A DNA stretch of 31,673 bases from a virus (IMGVR_UViG_3300046543_000095:1-31673); one strand, 5' to 3'. Counted from the first letter of the stretch, positions 8,777 through 16,618 are shown. Program-made: numbers and translations. Notes: generated from the letters alone by a model not told the origin.

Positions 8777-9504
8777 GCGAGCGCGGCCCCCCAGGTCACC
8801 CGCGGCGCGCGAAGAAGCTGCAATCGCGAATACATGCCCGCGTTCTCCTCCTGGCCGCGCGTATAGACTTCCTGCGCGGACTCATACTGGCCGTATTTCA
8901 TCATCGTCCTGTAGACGATCAGCATGTGGAACCGCGTCGGCAGGCCGAACGGCACGTCCGCGTCAGCCGTCAGATCCGGAGGAATCTGGAAATAGTCCCC
9001 GGTGACGGTGTACTGGTCGTTCGGCGGCGGACCCAGATTGAGGCTCAGATCCGGACCAATGGCGATGACGATCGGGCGCGTCTTCACGTTGCGCTGCGCC
9101 CCATACATGTAATCGTTGCGCCATTGATCATAGGGGATGTCATCGAGGTAGTTCTCGTTAACAAACCCGACCGATGTCGTGTAGTCGCGGAACGTGTGTT
9201 CAGCCCACTTGCCAAGCTGGTCGGGAGCCACGCCCACCGTTCCTGGCCCGGTGCCAAGCGGGTAGCTGGCCTGCCCGGCGATGGTCTGGAACGAAACACC
9301 GGCCCCCAGCATGTTGCTGGACCGCAGCCATTCCCAGTCGTCGTGTTCCATGACGATGTCGGAATAGGCGTCCTTGACCCACGCGGTGACCCTGCCGACG
9401 CTGCCGGTGGCCCCGACCACGGTCGGCAGCACCGTGTTAAGGGCGGCGAACGGCGCCACGCCGCAATTCATGATCGCCACGCGGCACATTTCGAGGTAGG
9501 TCAC
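8773..9504 (-). CDS. Head-tail adaptor protein
   Basis: 243 residues, GTG start at 9504 one base after the preceding stop (9506-9508). The N-terminal pattern 'YLEMCRVAIMNCGVA ... GRVTAWVKDAYSDI ... DDWEWLRSS' is the helical signature of the podoviral and SU10-type adaptor family: two helices with the conserved 'W..DA..DI...HDDW.W'. A beta-rich centre follows, and near the end a helix pair 'HMLIVYRTMMKYGQYESAQE'. Adaptors of this family form a ring under the portal and connect it to the nozzle. Position between capsid genes and spike/nozzle genes agrees. Family membership is from motif recognition; the specific relation to P22 gp4 or SU10 gp10 is not resolved. Confidence 0.8.
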   Translation of the reverse strand: MTYLEMCRVAIMNCGVAPFAALNTVLPTVVGATGSVGRVTAWVKDAYSDIVMEHDDWEWLRSSNMLGAGVSFQTIAGQASYPLGTGPGTVGVAPDQLGKWAEHTFRDYTTSVGFVNENYLDDIPYDQWRNDYMYGAQRNVKTRPIVIAIGPDLSLNLGPPPNDQYTVTGDYFQIPPDLTADADVPFGLPTRFHMLIVYRTMMKYGQYESAQEVYTRGQEENAGMYSRLQLLRAPRVTWGAALA

Positions 9505-9505
9505 G

Positions 9506-10006
9506 TCAATACGTCCTGCGAATGACCTCGGTCATCCACGCCGGTCCCTTGGGGTTCGGATCGGACAGCACGGACACGGAATGGACCGGCGTCGTGAAGC
9601 GCGGCGTCTTGTTTTCGGGCCGCTCGGTGTCGGAGCCGAAAATCTGCGTGTTCACGGTGTCGACCTTAGCGCGCAGGATGATCTCCAGCACCGACCGGCG
9701 CACCGTCAGGTTCGTCGCCACCGGCAGCCAGCCCAATTCTCGCCAGCGCCCGTTGGTCATCACCTCGGCTGGCTTGCCGTTCACCCAGACGGGGAACGAC
9801 ATGGCGGCGTTCCTGTCAGTCGAAGGTTGCAGGCGGATCTCGATGGGTTCGTTCATAAACGCCAGTTCGTCGGCGTAGTCCTTGGCGATCAGGTCCTTGT
9901 CCGCGAGGATGATATCGCCATCGTAATCCTTTGGATCGGCGATGGGTTCGTATTGCTCAACCGCGACATCGCTGTTGTGGGCTTCTTTCTTCTGAAACGG
10001 CGGCAT
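9506..10006 (-). CDS. Conserved structural-block protein, unknown function
   Basis: 166 residues, ATG at 10006 preceded by a good GAGGAGA ribosome-binding site. It is acidic near the N-terminus ('DPKDYDGDIILADKDLIAKD') and has a mixed middle ('IEIRLQPSTDRNAAMSFPVW', 'GRWRELGWLPV') and a C-terminal 'PVHSVSVLSDPNPKGPAWM'. It has no Cys, TM segment or enzyme motif. It sits between two small capsid-associated proteins and the tail adaptor, so a minor head or head-tail completion role is plausible. I do not recognise a named family; the call rests on ORF quality, ribosome-binding site and context. Confidence 0.8.
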   Translation of the reverse strand: MPPFQKKEAHNSDVAVEQYEPIADPKDYDGDIILADKDLIAKDYADELAFMNEPIEIRLQPSTDRNAAMSFPVWVNGKPAEVMTNGRWRELGWLPVATNLTVRRSVLEIILRAKVDTVNTQIFGSDTERPENKTPRFTTPVHSVSVLSDPNPKGPAWMTEVIRRTY

Positions 10007-10069
10007 GTGTGTCTCCTCGGGAAGTGACGCCGCGGCCTGGGGGGGACGTGGGCCGCGGCGCCCGCGCCA

Positions 10070-10570
10070 TCAGCTAAGTTGGGGCCGGCTGGGTAGCTGA
10101 CTGACGTTCTGGAAGGCCGTGGCCGTCACGCCCGACGCGGCCCACGCGCCCGTGCCCGGCGTCCAGGGCGCCGCCGAGGGCGCCGTGCGGATCACGGTGT
10201 AGGCGAGCGCGCAGAAGTTATCCGCCAGCGGCGGAAACTGCGGGTCGCGCAGGAACGCCCCAACGGTGGTCGTGACGCCCGTGTTGGTCGGCAGGATCTG
10301 TCCCTGCGCCATCTGGATCGCGCCAGCGGCGTTGACGCCGATGACCAGCACGCATGTGCTGTTCGGCAACACCGGAACAAACGGCTGCCCGGTGACCGCG
10401 TCGGTGGTCGGCGTCGGCTGCGCGGTCTGCGGCGCCAGGGGCGTCGTGAACTTGCCCTGGATCACGCAGCTGGTCGCCGCCGTCGTCGTGTAGGTCGAGG
10501 TAGCCCCGGCGACCACGCCCGCGTTGGACAGGTTCTGTGTGACACCGTAATCAAAATTGAGGGTAGCCAT
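10070..10570 (-). CDS. Small structural protein, candidate capsid decoration protein (copy 1)
   Basis: 166 residues, ATG at 10570 with AAGGGGAA upstream. It is rich in Thr/Ala/Val/Pro with beta-strand periodicity: 'TTTAATSCVIQGKF', then 'LPNSTCVLVIGVNAAGAIQM', then 'DNFCALAYTVIRTAP'. Three Cys occur at beta-strand positions. It and the next gene upstream (10583-11083) are both 166 residues, both lie directly downstream of the capsid gene, and share the order 'CxxxG / VGxFFxxG-like / FPQFPxG or FPPLADN / VTVxxG'. They may be diverged paralogues acting as decoration or cement proteins. The decoration role is inference from position, size and beta-rich composition; no named family recognised. 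Confidence 0.8.
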   Translation of the reverse strand: MATLNFDYGVTQNLSNAGVVAGATSTYTTTAATSCVIQGKFTTPLAPQTAQPTPTTDAVTGQPFVPVLPNSTCVLVIGVNAAGAIQMAQGQILPTNTGVTTTVGAFLRDPQFPPLADNFCALAYTVIRTAPSAAPWTPGTGAWAASGVTATAFQNVSQLPSRPQLS

Positions 10571-10582
10571 TTCATTCCCCTT

Positions 10583-11083
10583 TCAAACGAGGATCGTCGG
10601 ATCGAACGCCCCGGTGGGCGAGAAATAGGCGGTGGTCGCGCCGCTCAGTGGCGTGGTGCCGCCGATGAACGAGCCGCTGATGGTCACGGTGACGAAACCA
10701 ATCAACGCCTGCCCACGCGGGAACTGCGGGAACCCCGCGCTGCCCGCCGACGTGCCGTTGGGGCCGGGCGCGAACGTCACGACCCCGGCGCTGTCGGTGA
10801 ACCAGCAGCCGATGCCGAAAAACCCCGTGGTCACGCTGAGGCCCAGCGGTTTCGGCAGTTCGGTGCCGGCGGCGATCGTCACCATGCGACCGTTGGCGCA
10901 GGCCTGGAACGCCGACGCGCCGATCTTCGCGGTGGTGTTGTCGGTCGTTCCGATCACCAGCCCGGCGGGTGTGAGCGCCTGCGAGGACATGCGGTCGCCG
11001 ATCGGGATCAGGCAGGCACGCAGGGCATGCACCCACCGCACCTCGCGGAAGCCGGCGAGGTATCTGTTCATCGAGTCAAGCAT
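10583..11083 (-). CDS. Small structural protein next to capsid gene (copy 2)
   Basis: 166 residues, ATG at 11083 behind a strong AAAGGAGA site, 24 nt after the major capsid stop. The first 31 residues are more basic and helical ('NRYLAGFREVRWVHALRA'). An internal ATG at residue 32 ('MSSQALTPAGLVIGTTDN') could be an alternative start, but it lacks the strong ribosome-binding site. The rest is beta-rich: 'GRMVTIAAGTELPKPLGL', 'GFFGIGCWFTDSAGVVTFAP', 'FPQFPRGQALIGFVTV', 'ATTAYFSPTGAFDPTILV'. It is likely a head decoration or minor capsid protein given its immediate proximity to the capsid gene. It resembles the following gene in length and layout. Function inferred from context only. Confidence 0.8.
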   Translation of the reverse strand: MLDSMNRYLAGFREVRWVHALRACLIPIGDRMSSQALTPAGLVIGTTDNTTAKIGASAFQACANGRMVTIAAGTELPKPLGLSVTTGFFGIGCWFTDSAGVVTFAPGPNGTSAGSAGFPQFPRGQALIGFVTVTISGSFIGGTTPLSGATTAYFSPTGAFDPTILV

Positions 11084-11107
11084 TGGATGTCTCCTTTACT
11101 TGATCAC

Positions 11108-12178
11108 TCAGACCAATACTTTGGAACCGACGTTCCCAACGGCCATCCAGCCTTGATTCTCGATCATCACGGCTTTCCACCACGCGCAGCCGACGTAACC
11201 GCGCTGGCCCAACGGGTCAGACTTGGTTTTGTCGCCGGGCGGAATGAATGTCGGATCGAGCGCGCCGAGGCCGCGCACCGCGATCTGGCCCCAGGCGTCC
11301 TGCGCCGTGACGATGAACGGGTAGATGTCGATATTCGCGCCCGTGGTGGACGACAGCCCGGTGGCGCCCACACCCGCGCCGCCGTCCTGGATGGACGGGA
11401 GATCCGCCGAGGTGATGAAGCGGAACCGCTCGCACTTGCCGATTTCGTTCTGGATCGGTGACCCGGACGCGTAGGCCTCGGCGGGCACGAAGTTGGGAAG
11501 GTCCCTGATGTCAGGCTCAAGGTCGGTGTGGCTGTAAACCGTGAAGCCCTCGGCGACCGGGTCGGTGCCGAAATTTTGTGACGCCTTCAGAACCTTGTTG
11601 ACCGGTTTGCCGTGGTTGGCCTGAAGGTTGCGCGCGATGCGCCGGATGAGGCCCAGCGTCAGCCCGCCATTGGTCGTGGAGATCGATGTGCCCGCGCCGC
11701 CGTAGTAGACGTTGGTGCAGGCCCGCAACGCGCCGTAGGCGATCATTTCGTTGACGAACGTCATCCGCTCGCCAGCCTGTTCGATCATCGCCTTGGGAAT
11801 GTCATCCTCATACAAGTTGTAGGTCTTGTCTGAGAACCCGTACAAGCAACCGAATTGCTGCACGACCACGGTGATGTCCAACGGCACGATGGAGTCTGGC
11901 GGCGGGGTCACGCCCTCGGAGAGTTGATGCGCCTGGGCAATGATATTGCCCCGATCGCCCGGCCCGTTCTGGAAAAACTGGTTCTGCGACGAGGCCGTGG
12001 CCCCGGTGGCGCCATAGGGCAGCCAGCGGCGCGCGACGTACGTGTCAGAGTTGTTCTTGGGCATCGGGATCTGTCGCCCGCTGCGGCCCAATACTTCCTG
12101 CGGCACGGCGTGGCTTAGGATTTCACCTTTGAATTTCGCAAGTCGGGCGGTGGTCATGCCAAACGTTTGCATTGCCAT
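11108..12178 (-). CDS. Major capsid protein, N4-gp56 family
   Basis: 356 residues; ATG at 12178 with an AGGAG site upstream. The sequence follows the N4-gp56-type HK97-fold capsid pattern: N-terminal 'LAKFKGEILSHAVPQEVLG' and 'QIPMPKNNSDTYVARRWLPY'; an E-loop-like region; 'GFSDKTYNLYEDDIPKAMIE'; the spine helix 'TLGLIRRIARNLQANHGKPV'; then 'NEIGKCERFRFITSADLP' and a C-terminal 'GYVGCAWWKAVMIENQGWMA'. The 'IGKCERFRFITS' block is especially diagnostic. Length is close to typical for this group (about 350-400). It forms the icosahedral shell on the scaffold encoded just upstream. The 103 bp between scaffold stop and this start holds no gene, only weak hairpins and the ribosome-binding site, so capsid translation is initiated independently, as expected for a highly expressed protein. 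Confidence 0.92.
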   Translation of the reverse strand: MAMQTFGMTTARLAKFKGEILSHAVPQEVLGRSGRQIPMPKNNSDTYVARRWLPYGATGATASSQNQFFQNGPGDRGNIIAQAHQLSEGVTPPPDSIVPLDITVVVQQFGCLYGFSDKTYNLYEDDIPKAMIEQAGERMTFVNEMIAYGALRACTNVYYGGAGTSISTTNGGLTLGLIRRIARNLQANHGKPVNKVLKASQNFGTDPVAEGFTVYSHTDLEPDIRDLPNFVPAEAYASGSPIQNEIGKCERFRFITSADLPSIQDGGAGVGATGLSSTTGANIDIYPFIVTAQDAWGQIAVRGLGALDPTFIPPGDKTKSDPLGQRGYVGCAWWKAVMIENQGWMAVGNVGSKVLV

Positions 12179-12281
12179 GGTTGGCGCTCCTGTGAAGAGG
12201 ATTTTTTGAGGTATTCACGGGAACCGCCGTCAAATGGCGTCGGTCACAGGCCGGAATGAACCGGTCGTCGGCGTAGGCGTG

Positions 12282-13136
12282 TCAGCGGTTTTTGAAGCCA
12301 GACTCGAAAGCGGCCTCAACGTCGTTGGTGGCGTCGGCGGCGGGTGCCGCCCCATCGCCGCGTGGTTGTACCGCCTGGCGGATGCGGTCAGTGCGCGCAT
12401 CGGCGCGAGCCGCCTGCGCCTGGCGCGTCTGCGTCCTGGTTTGCGTCTCGCGCTGGAACAGGTTGATCGCGCGCATCACCACGGCGGCTGATTCAGTGCC
12501 GTTGATCCGCCGCTGGTAGCCGGCGTCCTTGGTCGCCAGCCACTTGCGGAACGGGTTATTGGGGTCAGGCATCTGCTGGGAGACATCGACGGCGCCGACG
12601 ATGTCCCGCCAGTCAGGATGGGCGTCCTCAAGGACCTCCACCTCACGCTCGGACGAGTGTTCGTTGAGCATGCGGCGGATGACGGCGGGATCAGCGCCGT
12701 TCCCGTTGACGCCCGAGAGAGCGCGCTCCAGCGCGGCCCGCGTGGAATTCGCCAGTTCGGGGAAATCGCGTTCCAGGTCGGCAAACGCTTCGCGCGATAC
12801 CTCGATCTTGCGACCCTGCGGCGTCTGGTCGCGCAGGCCATTGATGACTTTCTGTAGGTTGCCGATCGTCCCGAACGCTTTGGAAAGCTGTTGATCATAT
12901 GTGGCCGTCTTTGCCGCGGCGGTCCTCACATGGTCCCAGTCCGACCTCGTGATCTGGACGTAGTCCGGGTCCTTGCCGTTCGGCTTGGTCTCCCGTGGGG
13001 TTTCCGCGGGCTGAACTTTACCGGGATCGGCGCGTGGCTCCGGACGTTTCGGCGTTTCGGCTTCGAACCCGCCCGCGAAGGCAGCCTCGGCAGCCGCGTC
13101 ATCAGTGGTGGTGGTGTCGTTGTCGTCTACGTTCAT
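12282..13136 (-). CDS. Capsid scaffolding protein
   Basis: 284 residues; ATG at 13136 forms ATGA with the previous gene. It is highly charged and mostly helical: an acidic Asp/Thr-rich N-terminus, a Pro/Lys-rich linker (28-60), a coiled-coil region (about 65-105), a central helical domain ('EVEVLEDAHPDWRDIVGAV', 'NPFRKWLATKDAGYQRRING') and an Arg/Gln-rich helix ('QTRTQTRQAQAARADARTD'). This composition and its position directly before the capsid gene are typical of podoviral scaffolds. It has an E-A-A-F-x-x-G-F element at both ends: EAAFAGGF near residue 17 and EAAFESGF at the very C-terminus. Scaffolds usually bind the coat through a C-terminal helix, so the C-terminal copy may be the coat- or portal-contact element (inference). 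Confidence 0.85.
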   Translation of the reverse strand: MNVDDNDTTTTDDAAAEAAFAGGFEAETPKRPEPRADPGKVQPAETPRETKPNGKDPDYVQITRSDWDHVRTAAAKTATYDQQLSKAFGTIGNLQKVINGLRDQTPQGRKIEVSREAFADLERDFPELANSTRAALERALSGVNGNGADPAVIRRMLNEHSSEREVEVLEDAHPDWRDIVGAVDVSQQMPDPNNPFRKWLATKDAGYQRRINGTESAAVVMRAINLFQRETQTRTQTRQAQAARADARTDRIRQAVQPRGDGAAPAADATNDVEAAFESGFKNR

Positions 13137-13414
13137 GGGTTACTCCACAGTCCGGACACGCCTCGCGGTGTGTCCTCTCCGCCATCGGTCAATATTGGCC
13201 GATCTTGTCCCAGCGCGAGGAATCGCTTGATCGCGCGTATTTCGCCTCGCAGCATCGCGGTATCGAGTTCCGGGCGTGTCGCGTCGTTGCGCCGCCGGGC
13301 GTTGTCCAGTTCGCTGGCGAGCCAGCCTTCCAGGCGCCGCCACAGGGGGGACGCGCGGTCCACCGGGCCGAGGTCGAACGGCGGGTCGGGCTGCGACGGG
13401 AAGAAGTCGCTCAC
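13133..13414 (-). CDS. Small helical protein between ART paralogue and scaffold
   Basis: 93 residues, GTG start at 13414 (GTGA overlap with the ART-like gene's stop), ending in an ATGA junction with the scaffold gene. The core 'LWRRLEGWLASELDNARRRN' and 'ELDTAMLRGEIRAIKRFLAL' predicts two amphipathic helices; '[LT]A.LRG.I..IK..L.L' is a pattern I have seen in small conserved phage proteins near portal and scaffold genes. The ends are Pro/Gly-rich and probably disordered. There are no catalytic or metal-binding motifs. It may be a minor head component or assembly chaperone; function not known. Confidence 0.8.
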   Translation of the reverse strand: MSDFFPSQPDPPFDLGPVDRASPLWRRLEGWLASELDNARRRNDATRPELDTAMLRGEIRAIKRFLALGQDRPILTDGGEDTPRGVSGLWSNP

Positions 13415-15000
13415 TGGGTCTGGTCTCGCCCCTGCGTGGCGGCGGCGCCAGCGCCCGCCATGAGGCCAGCGATGCCATACCGGCGGATGATGTCCATGTT
13501 TTTCGGATCGAACACGACCGCGTTACGGGTGCCCTCGCCCGCGGCCCGGCTGTCGGCGTCGAGGTAGCGGAGGCCAGGAACGCCAGCCGCGTTCAGCGCC
13601 GCCGACGCATCAGCCTGCGAGGACCGCGAAGCCAGGCGATGATAAATCATCTGACCGCTCTCAGCCGGGTCGTAGTCGCCCGACGACGGGTGGTACATGT
13701 CGGGGGCGATCTTCGCCAGCGCCGCCTGGACATCGGGATGCTGCTCCGACAGCGATCGATCCCAGTCCAGGAATCTCGCCGGGTCGGCGTTGACCCTGAC
13801 CTCATACATATGCCCGCCCTGCGTACCGCTGGTGATGCTTTCCTTATTCGCGTCCAGCCAGTCGCGCGCGGCGCGGTATTCCCTGTCCACCGCGGCGAGG
13901 TTCTTCAACTTCGTTTCCGCCTCTAGCAGATTATCCGACCCGTGCAGGGTCTCGAGCGCCAGTGATTTACCGGGTGGAACGGTGCCCGCCTCAGCCCCAT
14001 AGGTGCCGTTCAGCACCTCAAGCAGCGGCTTGCCACCAACACGGAACCCCGGTGCGCCGGCCATGGTCTCCGGGTCTTTGTAAGTGTGCGCGACCGGCTC
14101 GGCGCCCGCGAGATATCCCGCGCCAACACCGTAGGCCTGACTGCCCTCGCCCGTGCCGATCTTCATCGGATCGAACTCGCCCAGCGGATTGCGCTCGGTC
14201 GGCGGGAACAGGTGCGGGCTGCCGTGGTAGGCCGTGAAGCCGGGTTGTTCAATGTTCGCGGGGCGGATTTGACTGCCATCGAACACCCGCAACCCGTAGC
14301 CCAGCATCGGATCGCCGCGATAATCGATCGCGTCATAGCCGTCTTGCTTCAGCCAACCGAGGAGCCGGTGCGGATCGACATCCATCGCGGCGAACTCATC
14401 GTCCCCCACGCGCCCGGCCTTGCGCGCGGCATACTCCTCCAGTTGCGAGTAGGGCATCGCCTTCCTCACCGTGACCTCGACCGGCTGCACCCGGCCATAA
14501 GATGCCGCCTCCTCGGGATGGTCAGTGAGGGATATGCCAGGGACGTGATCGTCAGGCGTCAGGTTCGGCCTGAACTCATCAAACGTCTCCGGCGAGCCGT
14601 GGAACATGATCTCTGGCGGCATGCCCGTCGCGTTGATCAACCCCCTCGATGGCGGTGGCATGTTACGCGGGATGCGCTTCGACGCCAGCGCCACGGCGCC
14701 GCCCTCGGCGCCCATCGGGCCGCCCGCGAGCATCGTCGCGTCGTGCAGTTCCATCGACGTGTCAGTGAGATCCCGGGCCTGCGTGGGCGTCATGTAGCGT
14801 TGGTCGCCCCAGATCCCACCGCCGACCGGGATGACCGACCGCACCTCGGCCTGGGCGGGGCGCGCAGGCTCGGCGGGCAACGTCGGCAACGCGCGCTCGC
14901 CCCCGAACATCCCAGACAACCAGTCCATGACCCCGCGACCAGCGGTCAACTCCGGTGGCGCCGGGTCGGCGTTCGGTGTGCCGTTGATCAAACCAGCCAC
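13411..15000 (-). CDS. Double ADP-ribosyltransferase-like (ART-PolyVal) virion protein
   Basis: 529 residues, GTG start at 15000, 7 nt after the upstream paralogue's stop, with GAGG at -7. The N-terminus (M-A-G-L-I-N-G-T...) and an internal 'SRGLINATG' at about residue 120 carry the Leu-Ile-Asn tag. Two ART-like modules follow. Module 1 (about 130-250): 'IMFHGSPETFDEFRP', 'GISLTDHPEEAASYG', 'YGLRVFDGSQIRPAN'. Module 2 (about 254-510): 'FTAYHGSPHLFPP', 'IGTGEGSQAYGVGAGYLAG', 'GHMYEVRVNADPARFLDWDR', 'GLRYLDADSRAAGEGTRN', 'AVVFDPKN'. The H-G-S and G-x-G-x-Y elements match the NAD-binding His/Tyr positions of H-Y-E-type ARTs; the third catalytic Glu is not obvious, so activity is uncertain. Such modules are known from phage polyvalent and head-delivered proteins that modify host targets. 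Position between portal and scaffold fits a packaged head protein. Confidence 0.75.
   Translation of the reverse strand: MAGLINGTPNADPAPPELTAGRGVMDWLSGMFGGERALPTLPAEPARPAQAEVRSVIPVGGGIWGDQRYMTPTQARDLTDTSMELHDATMLAGGPMGAEGGAVALASKRIPRNMPPPSRGLINATGMPPEIMFHGSPETFDEFRPNLTPDDHVPGISLTDHPEEAASYGRVQPVEVTVRKAMPYSQLEEYAARKAGRVGDDEFAAMDVDPHRLLGWLKQDGYDAIDYRGDPMLGYGLRVFDGSQIRPANIEQPGFTAYHGSPHLFPPTERNPLGEFDPMKIGTGEGSQAYGVGAGYLAGAEPVAHTYKDPETMAGAPGFRVGGKPLLEVLNGTYGAEAGTVPPGKSLALETLHGSDNLLEAETKLKNLAAVDREYRAARDWLDANKESITSGTQGGHMYEVRVNADPARFLDWDRSLSEQHPDVQAALAKIAPDMYHPSSGDYDPAESGQMIYHRLASRSSQADASAALNAAGVPGLRYLDADSRAAGEGTRNAVVFDPKNMDIIRRYGIAGLMAGAGAAATQGRDQTQ
14951..14992 (-). repeat. 42-bp direct repeat, copy A (encodes the LING tag)
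   Basis: A perfect 42-bp match to 16356-16397 lies in the same orientation. It encodes the N-terminal Leu-Ile-Asn-Gly-Thr-Pro-Asn-Ala-Asp-Pro segment of both ART-like proteins. Similarity continues with substitutions into both genes for about 120 codons, marking the 5' third of each gene as a duplication. The perfect core could result from recent recombination or from selection on the peptide. Confidence 0.95.
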
Positions 15001-15007
15001 CGTCGCC

Positions 15008-16402
15008 TCATTGCGTCTGATCCTGGGTGCCAGCCGCGGCCCCGGCGCCAGAGATGAGGCCGGCGATGCCGTAGCGGCGGATAATCGCCATGATGGACGG
15101 AGAGAACGTCACATAGTTGTGGGTGCCCTCGCCCGCCTGCCGGCTGCCGCTGTCGAGGTAGCGGATTCCGGGAATACCCGCCTCCTGAAGCGCGGCGGAA
15201 GCGGCGGTGGGGTCGCCCAGATAATTACTCCGATACAGGTCGCCCATTGTCGTCGGTTGACGGCTGTAGCTTCCCCACCCTTCCGGGTGGAGCGCGGCGC
15301 GCTGAATGTCCCACACCGCGTTATGGTCGATGTCGGGCGCCTCTTTCATCAGCCGCGCGAACTCCGGCGCATCGCCAGTAATGTTCGGGTTGTCCAACGC
15401 CCTGGTCGCGACGGCCCGCAAATCATCATTCGGTAGACTTGCAAGATAAGCCGCGCGTTCCTGCACGCCACCGGGCCTCAAATCAAACCGATCCGCCATC
15501 GCCTTCTGAACCACCGGATGCTGCTCGCTCAGCGGCTTGTCCCAGTTCAGATAGTGTTCCGGATCGGCATTGATATTGACCTCATACATATTGCCGCCGA
15601 CACGCCTGAACCGATCCGGGTTCAGGGTGTTCACATAGTCGAGGTAATGCTGGCCCCACTGGTCCGGGTTGGCCTTCGCGTCCTCGATGAGTTGTCGAGG
15701 CGAGCGGCCCAGTACCACGTTCTCCCAGAATTCACGTTGCGCGTTCAGCCTGCTCCAGCCCTCGTTGTCGAGGCCGCGCTCGTTCGCCTGGTTGTGGAGA
15801 TTGTCGTAGATCGTCTGTGCTTTCTGCCGCCCATACGACCAGTTGGCGTTCTGCACATACGTTTCAGCGGTCGGTTCCGCTCCGGCGGTGTAGTGGCCCA
15901 TGCCATACGCCTGCGCGCCCTCACCCGTGCCGATGAACGCGTCATCGAACCGGTCGAACTTCGCGCCGCTACCGTGGTAGGACGTGAAGCCAGGTGCCTC
16001 GCCCGCCGCGTTGATCAGCCCTCTCGACGGCGGTGGAAGGTTGACCGGCGTCCGCCTCGACGCCAGCGCCACCGCGCCGGTCCCGGCCTCGGCGCCCATG
16101 GGACCGCCGGCCAGCATCGTCGCGTCGTGCAACTCCATCGACGCCTCGCGCATTCGATCGGCCTGCTCGGCGGACATTGGAACGCTGCCTCCAATGTCCG
16201 TGCCGGGCCTGAAGTCGGCGCGCGGCATCGTCATGGACTGCCCGGCATAGGCGTCCCGCGCCGGCCCCGCAGGCTCCGCGGGCAGCGTCGGTAGAGTCCG
16301 CGCGCCCCCGAACATGCCCGACAGCCAGTCCATGACCCCGCCGCCCGAGGTCAGTTCCGGTGGCGCCGGGTCGGCGTTCGGTGTGCCGTTGATCAAAGGC
16401 AC
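15008..16402 (-). CDS. ADP-ribosyltransferase-like (ART-PolyVal) virion protein, paralogue
   Basis: 464 residues, GTG start at 16402 (Met-Pro-Leu-Ile-Asn-Gly). Residues 1-130 are nearly the same as in the next gene downstream: 'GVMDWLSGMFGG', 'SMELHDATMLAGGPMGAE', 'PPPSRGLINAAG'. It has one ART-like module: 'FTSYHGSGAKFDRFDDAFIG', 'GEGAQAYGMGHYTAGAE', an insertion of about 80 residues, then 'NMYEVNINADPEHYLNWDK', 'IPGIRYLDSGSRQAGEGTHN', 'YVTFSPSIMAIIRRYG'. Both paralogues end with a short Gly/Ala-rich hydrophobic stretch after 'IIRRYGIAGL' and a Gln-rich tail (DQTQ). It lacks the first module of its paralogue. It is probably packaged in the head and delivered to the host (inference from tag, position and the known polyvalent-ART family). 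NAD-dependent activity is not demonstrated. Confidence 0.75.
   Translation of the reverse strand: MPLINGTPNADPAPPELTSGGGVMDWLSGMFGGARTLPTLPAEPAGPARDAYAGQSMTMPRADFRPGTDIGGSVPMSAEQADRMREASMELHDATMLAGGPMGAEAGTGAVALASRRTPVNLPPPSRGLINAAGEAPGFTSYHGSGAKFDRFDDAFIGTGEGAQAYGMGHYTAGAEPTAETYVQNANWSYGRQKAQTIYDNLHNQANERGLDNEGWSRLNAQREFWENVVLGRSPRQLIEDAKANPDQWGQHYLDYVNTLNPDRFRRVGGNMYEVNINADPEHYLNWDKPLSEQHPVVQKAMADRFDLRPGGVQERAAYLASLPNDDLRAVATRALDNPNITGDAPEFARLMKEAPDIDHNAVWDIQRAALHPEGWGSYSRQPTTMGDLYRSNYLGDPTAASAALQEAGIPGIRYLDSGSRQAGEGTHNYVTFSPSIMAIIRRYGIAGLISGAGAAAGTQDQTQ
16356..16397 (-). repeat. 42-bp direct repeat, copy B
   Basis: Second copy of the perfect direct repeat described at 14951-14992, 1,405 bp away in the same orientation. 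It covers codons of the N-terminal tag region. Homologous recombination between the copies would remove one whole ART-like gene and leave an in-frame single gene. Confidence 0.95.
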
Positions 16403-16420
16403 TTACCCACCCACGCGCGG

Positions 16421-16618
16421 TTACTCGTCATCGCACCCGCATTCGTCGTAACAACCGTAGACGCTGACCGGCGCGCCGCACGTATCGCAGAACGGCTCAT
16501 CGCGTCGCAGACACTTCGACTCACACATGCATCCCGGCCACTTACAGGCCAGCCCAAGCGCCTTACCCAGCGCGACCAGCCCCTCTGGCCCCCCGGGCAC
16601 GTTTTTGTAATCGCTCAT
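16421..16618 (-). CDS. Cys-rich small protein (9 Cys in 65 residues), putative metal binding
   Basis: 65 residues; ATG at 16618 forms ATGA with the preceding coiled-coil gene. Nine Cys lie in the last 42 residues: 'ACKWPGCMCESKC', 'FCDTCGAP', 'YGCYDECGCDDE'. The spacing suggests two zinc sites, or a disulfide-rich domain if it ever leaves the cytoplasm, but no signal peptide is present. The acidic C-terminus is unusual. It lies between portal and ART-like genes, so a minor head component is possible. I do not recognise the family; the Cys pattern is directly visible. Confidence 0.75.
   Translation of the reverse strand: MSDYKNVPGGPEGLVALGKALGLACKWPGCMCESKCLRRDEPFCDTCGAPVSVYGCYDECGCDDE

Noticed and set aside
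12179-12281. Possible terminator between scaffold and capsid genes
   Set aside because: Only weak, interrupted stems are present, and the minus-strand T tract is missing; the stretch is better read as the capsid leader.
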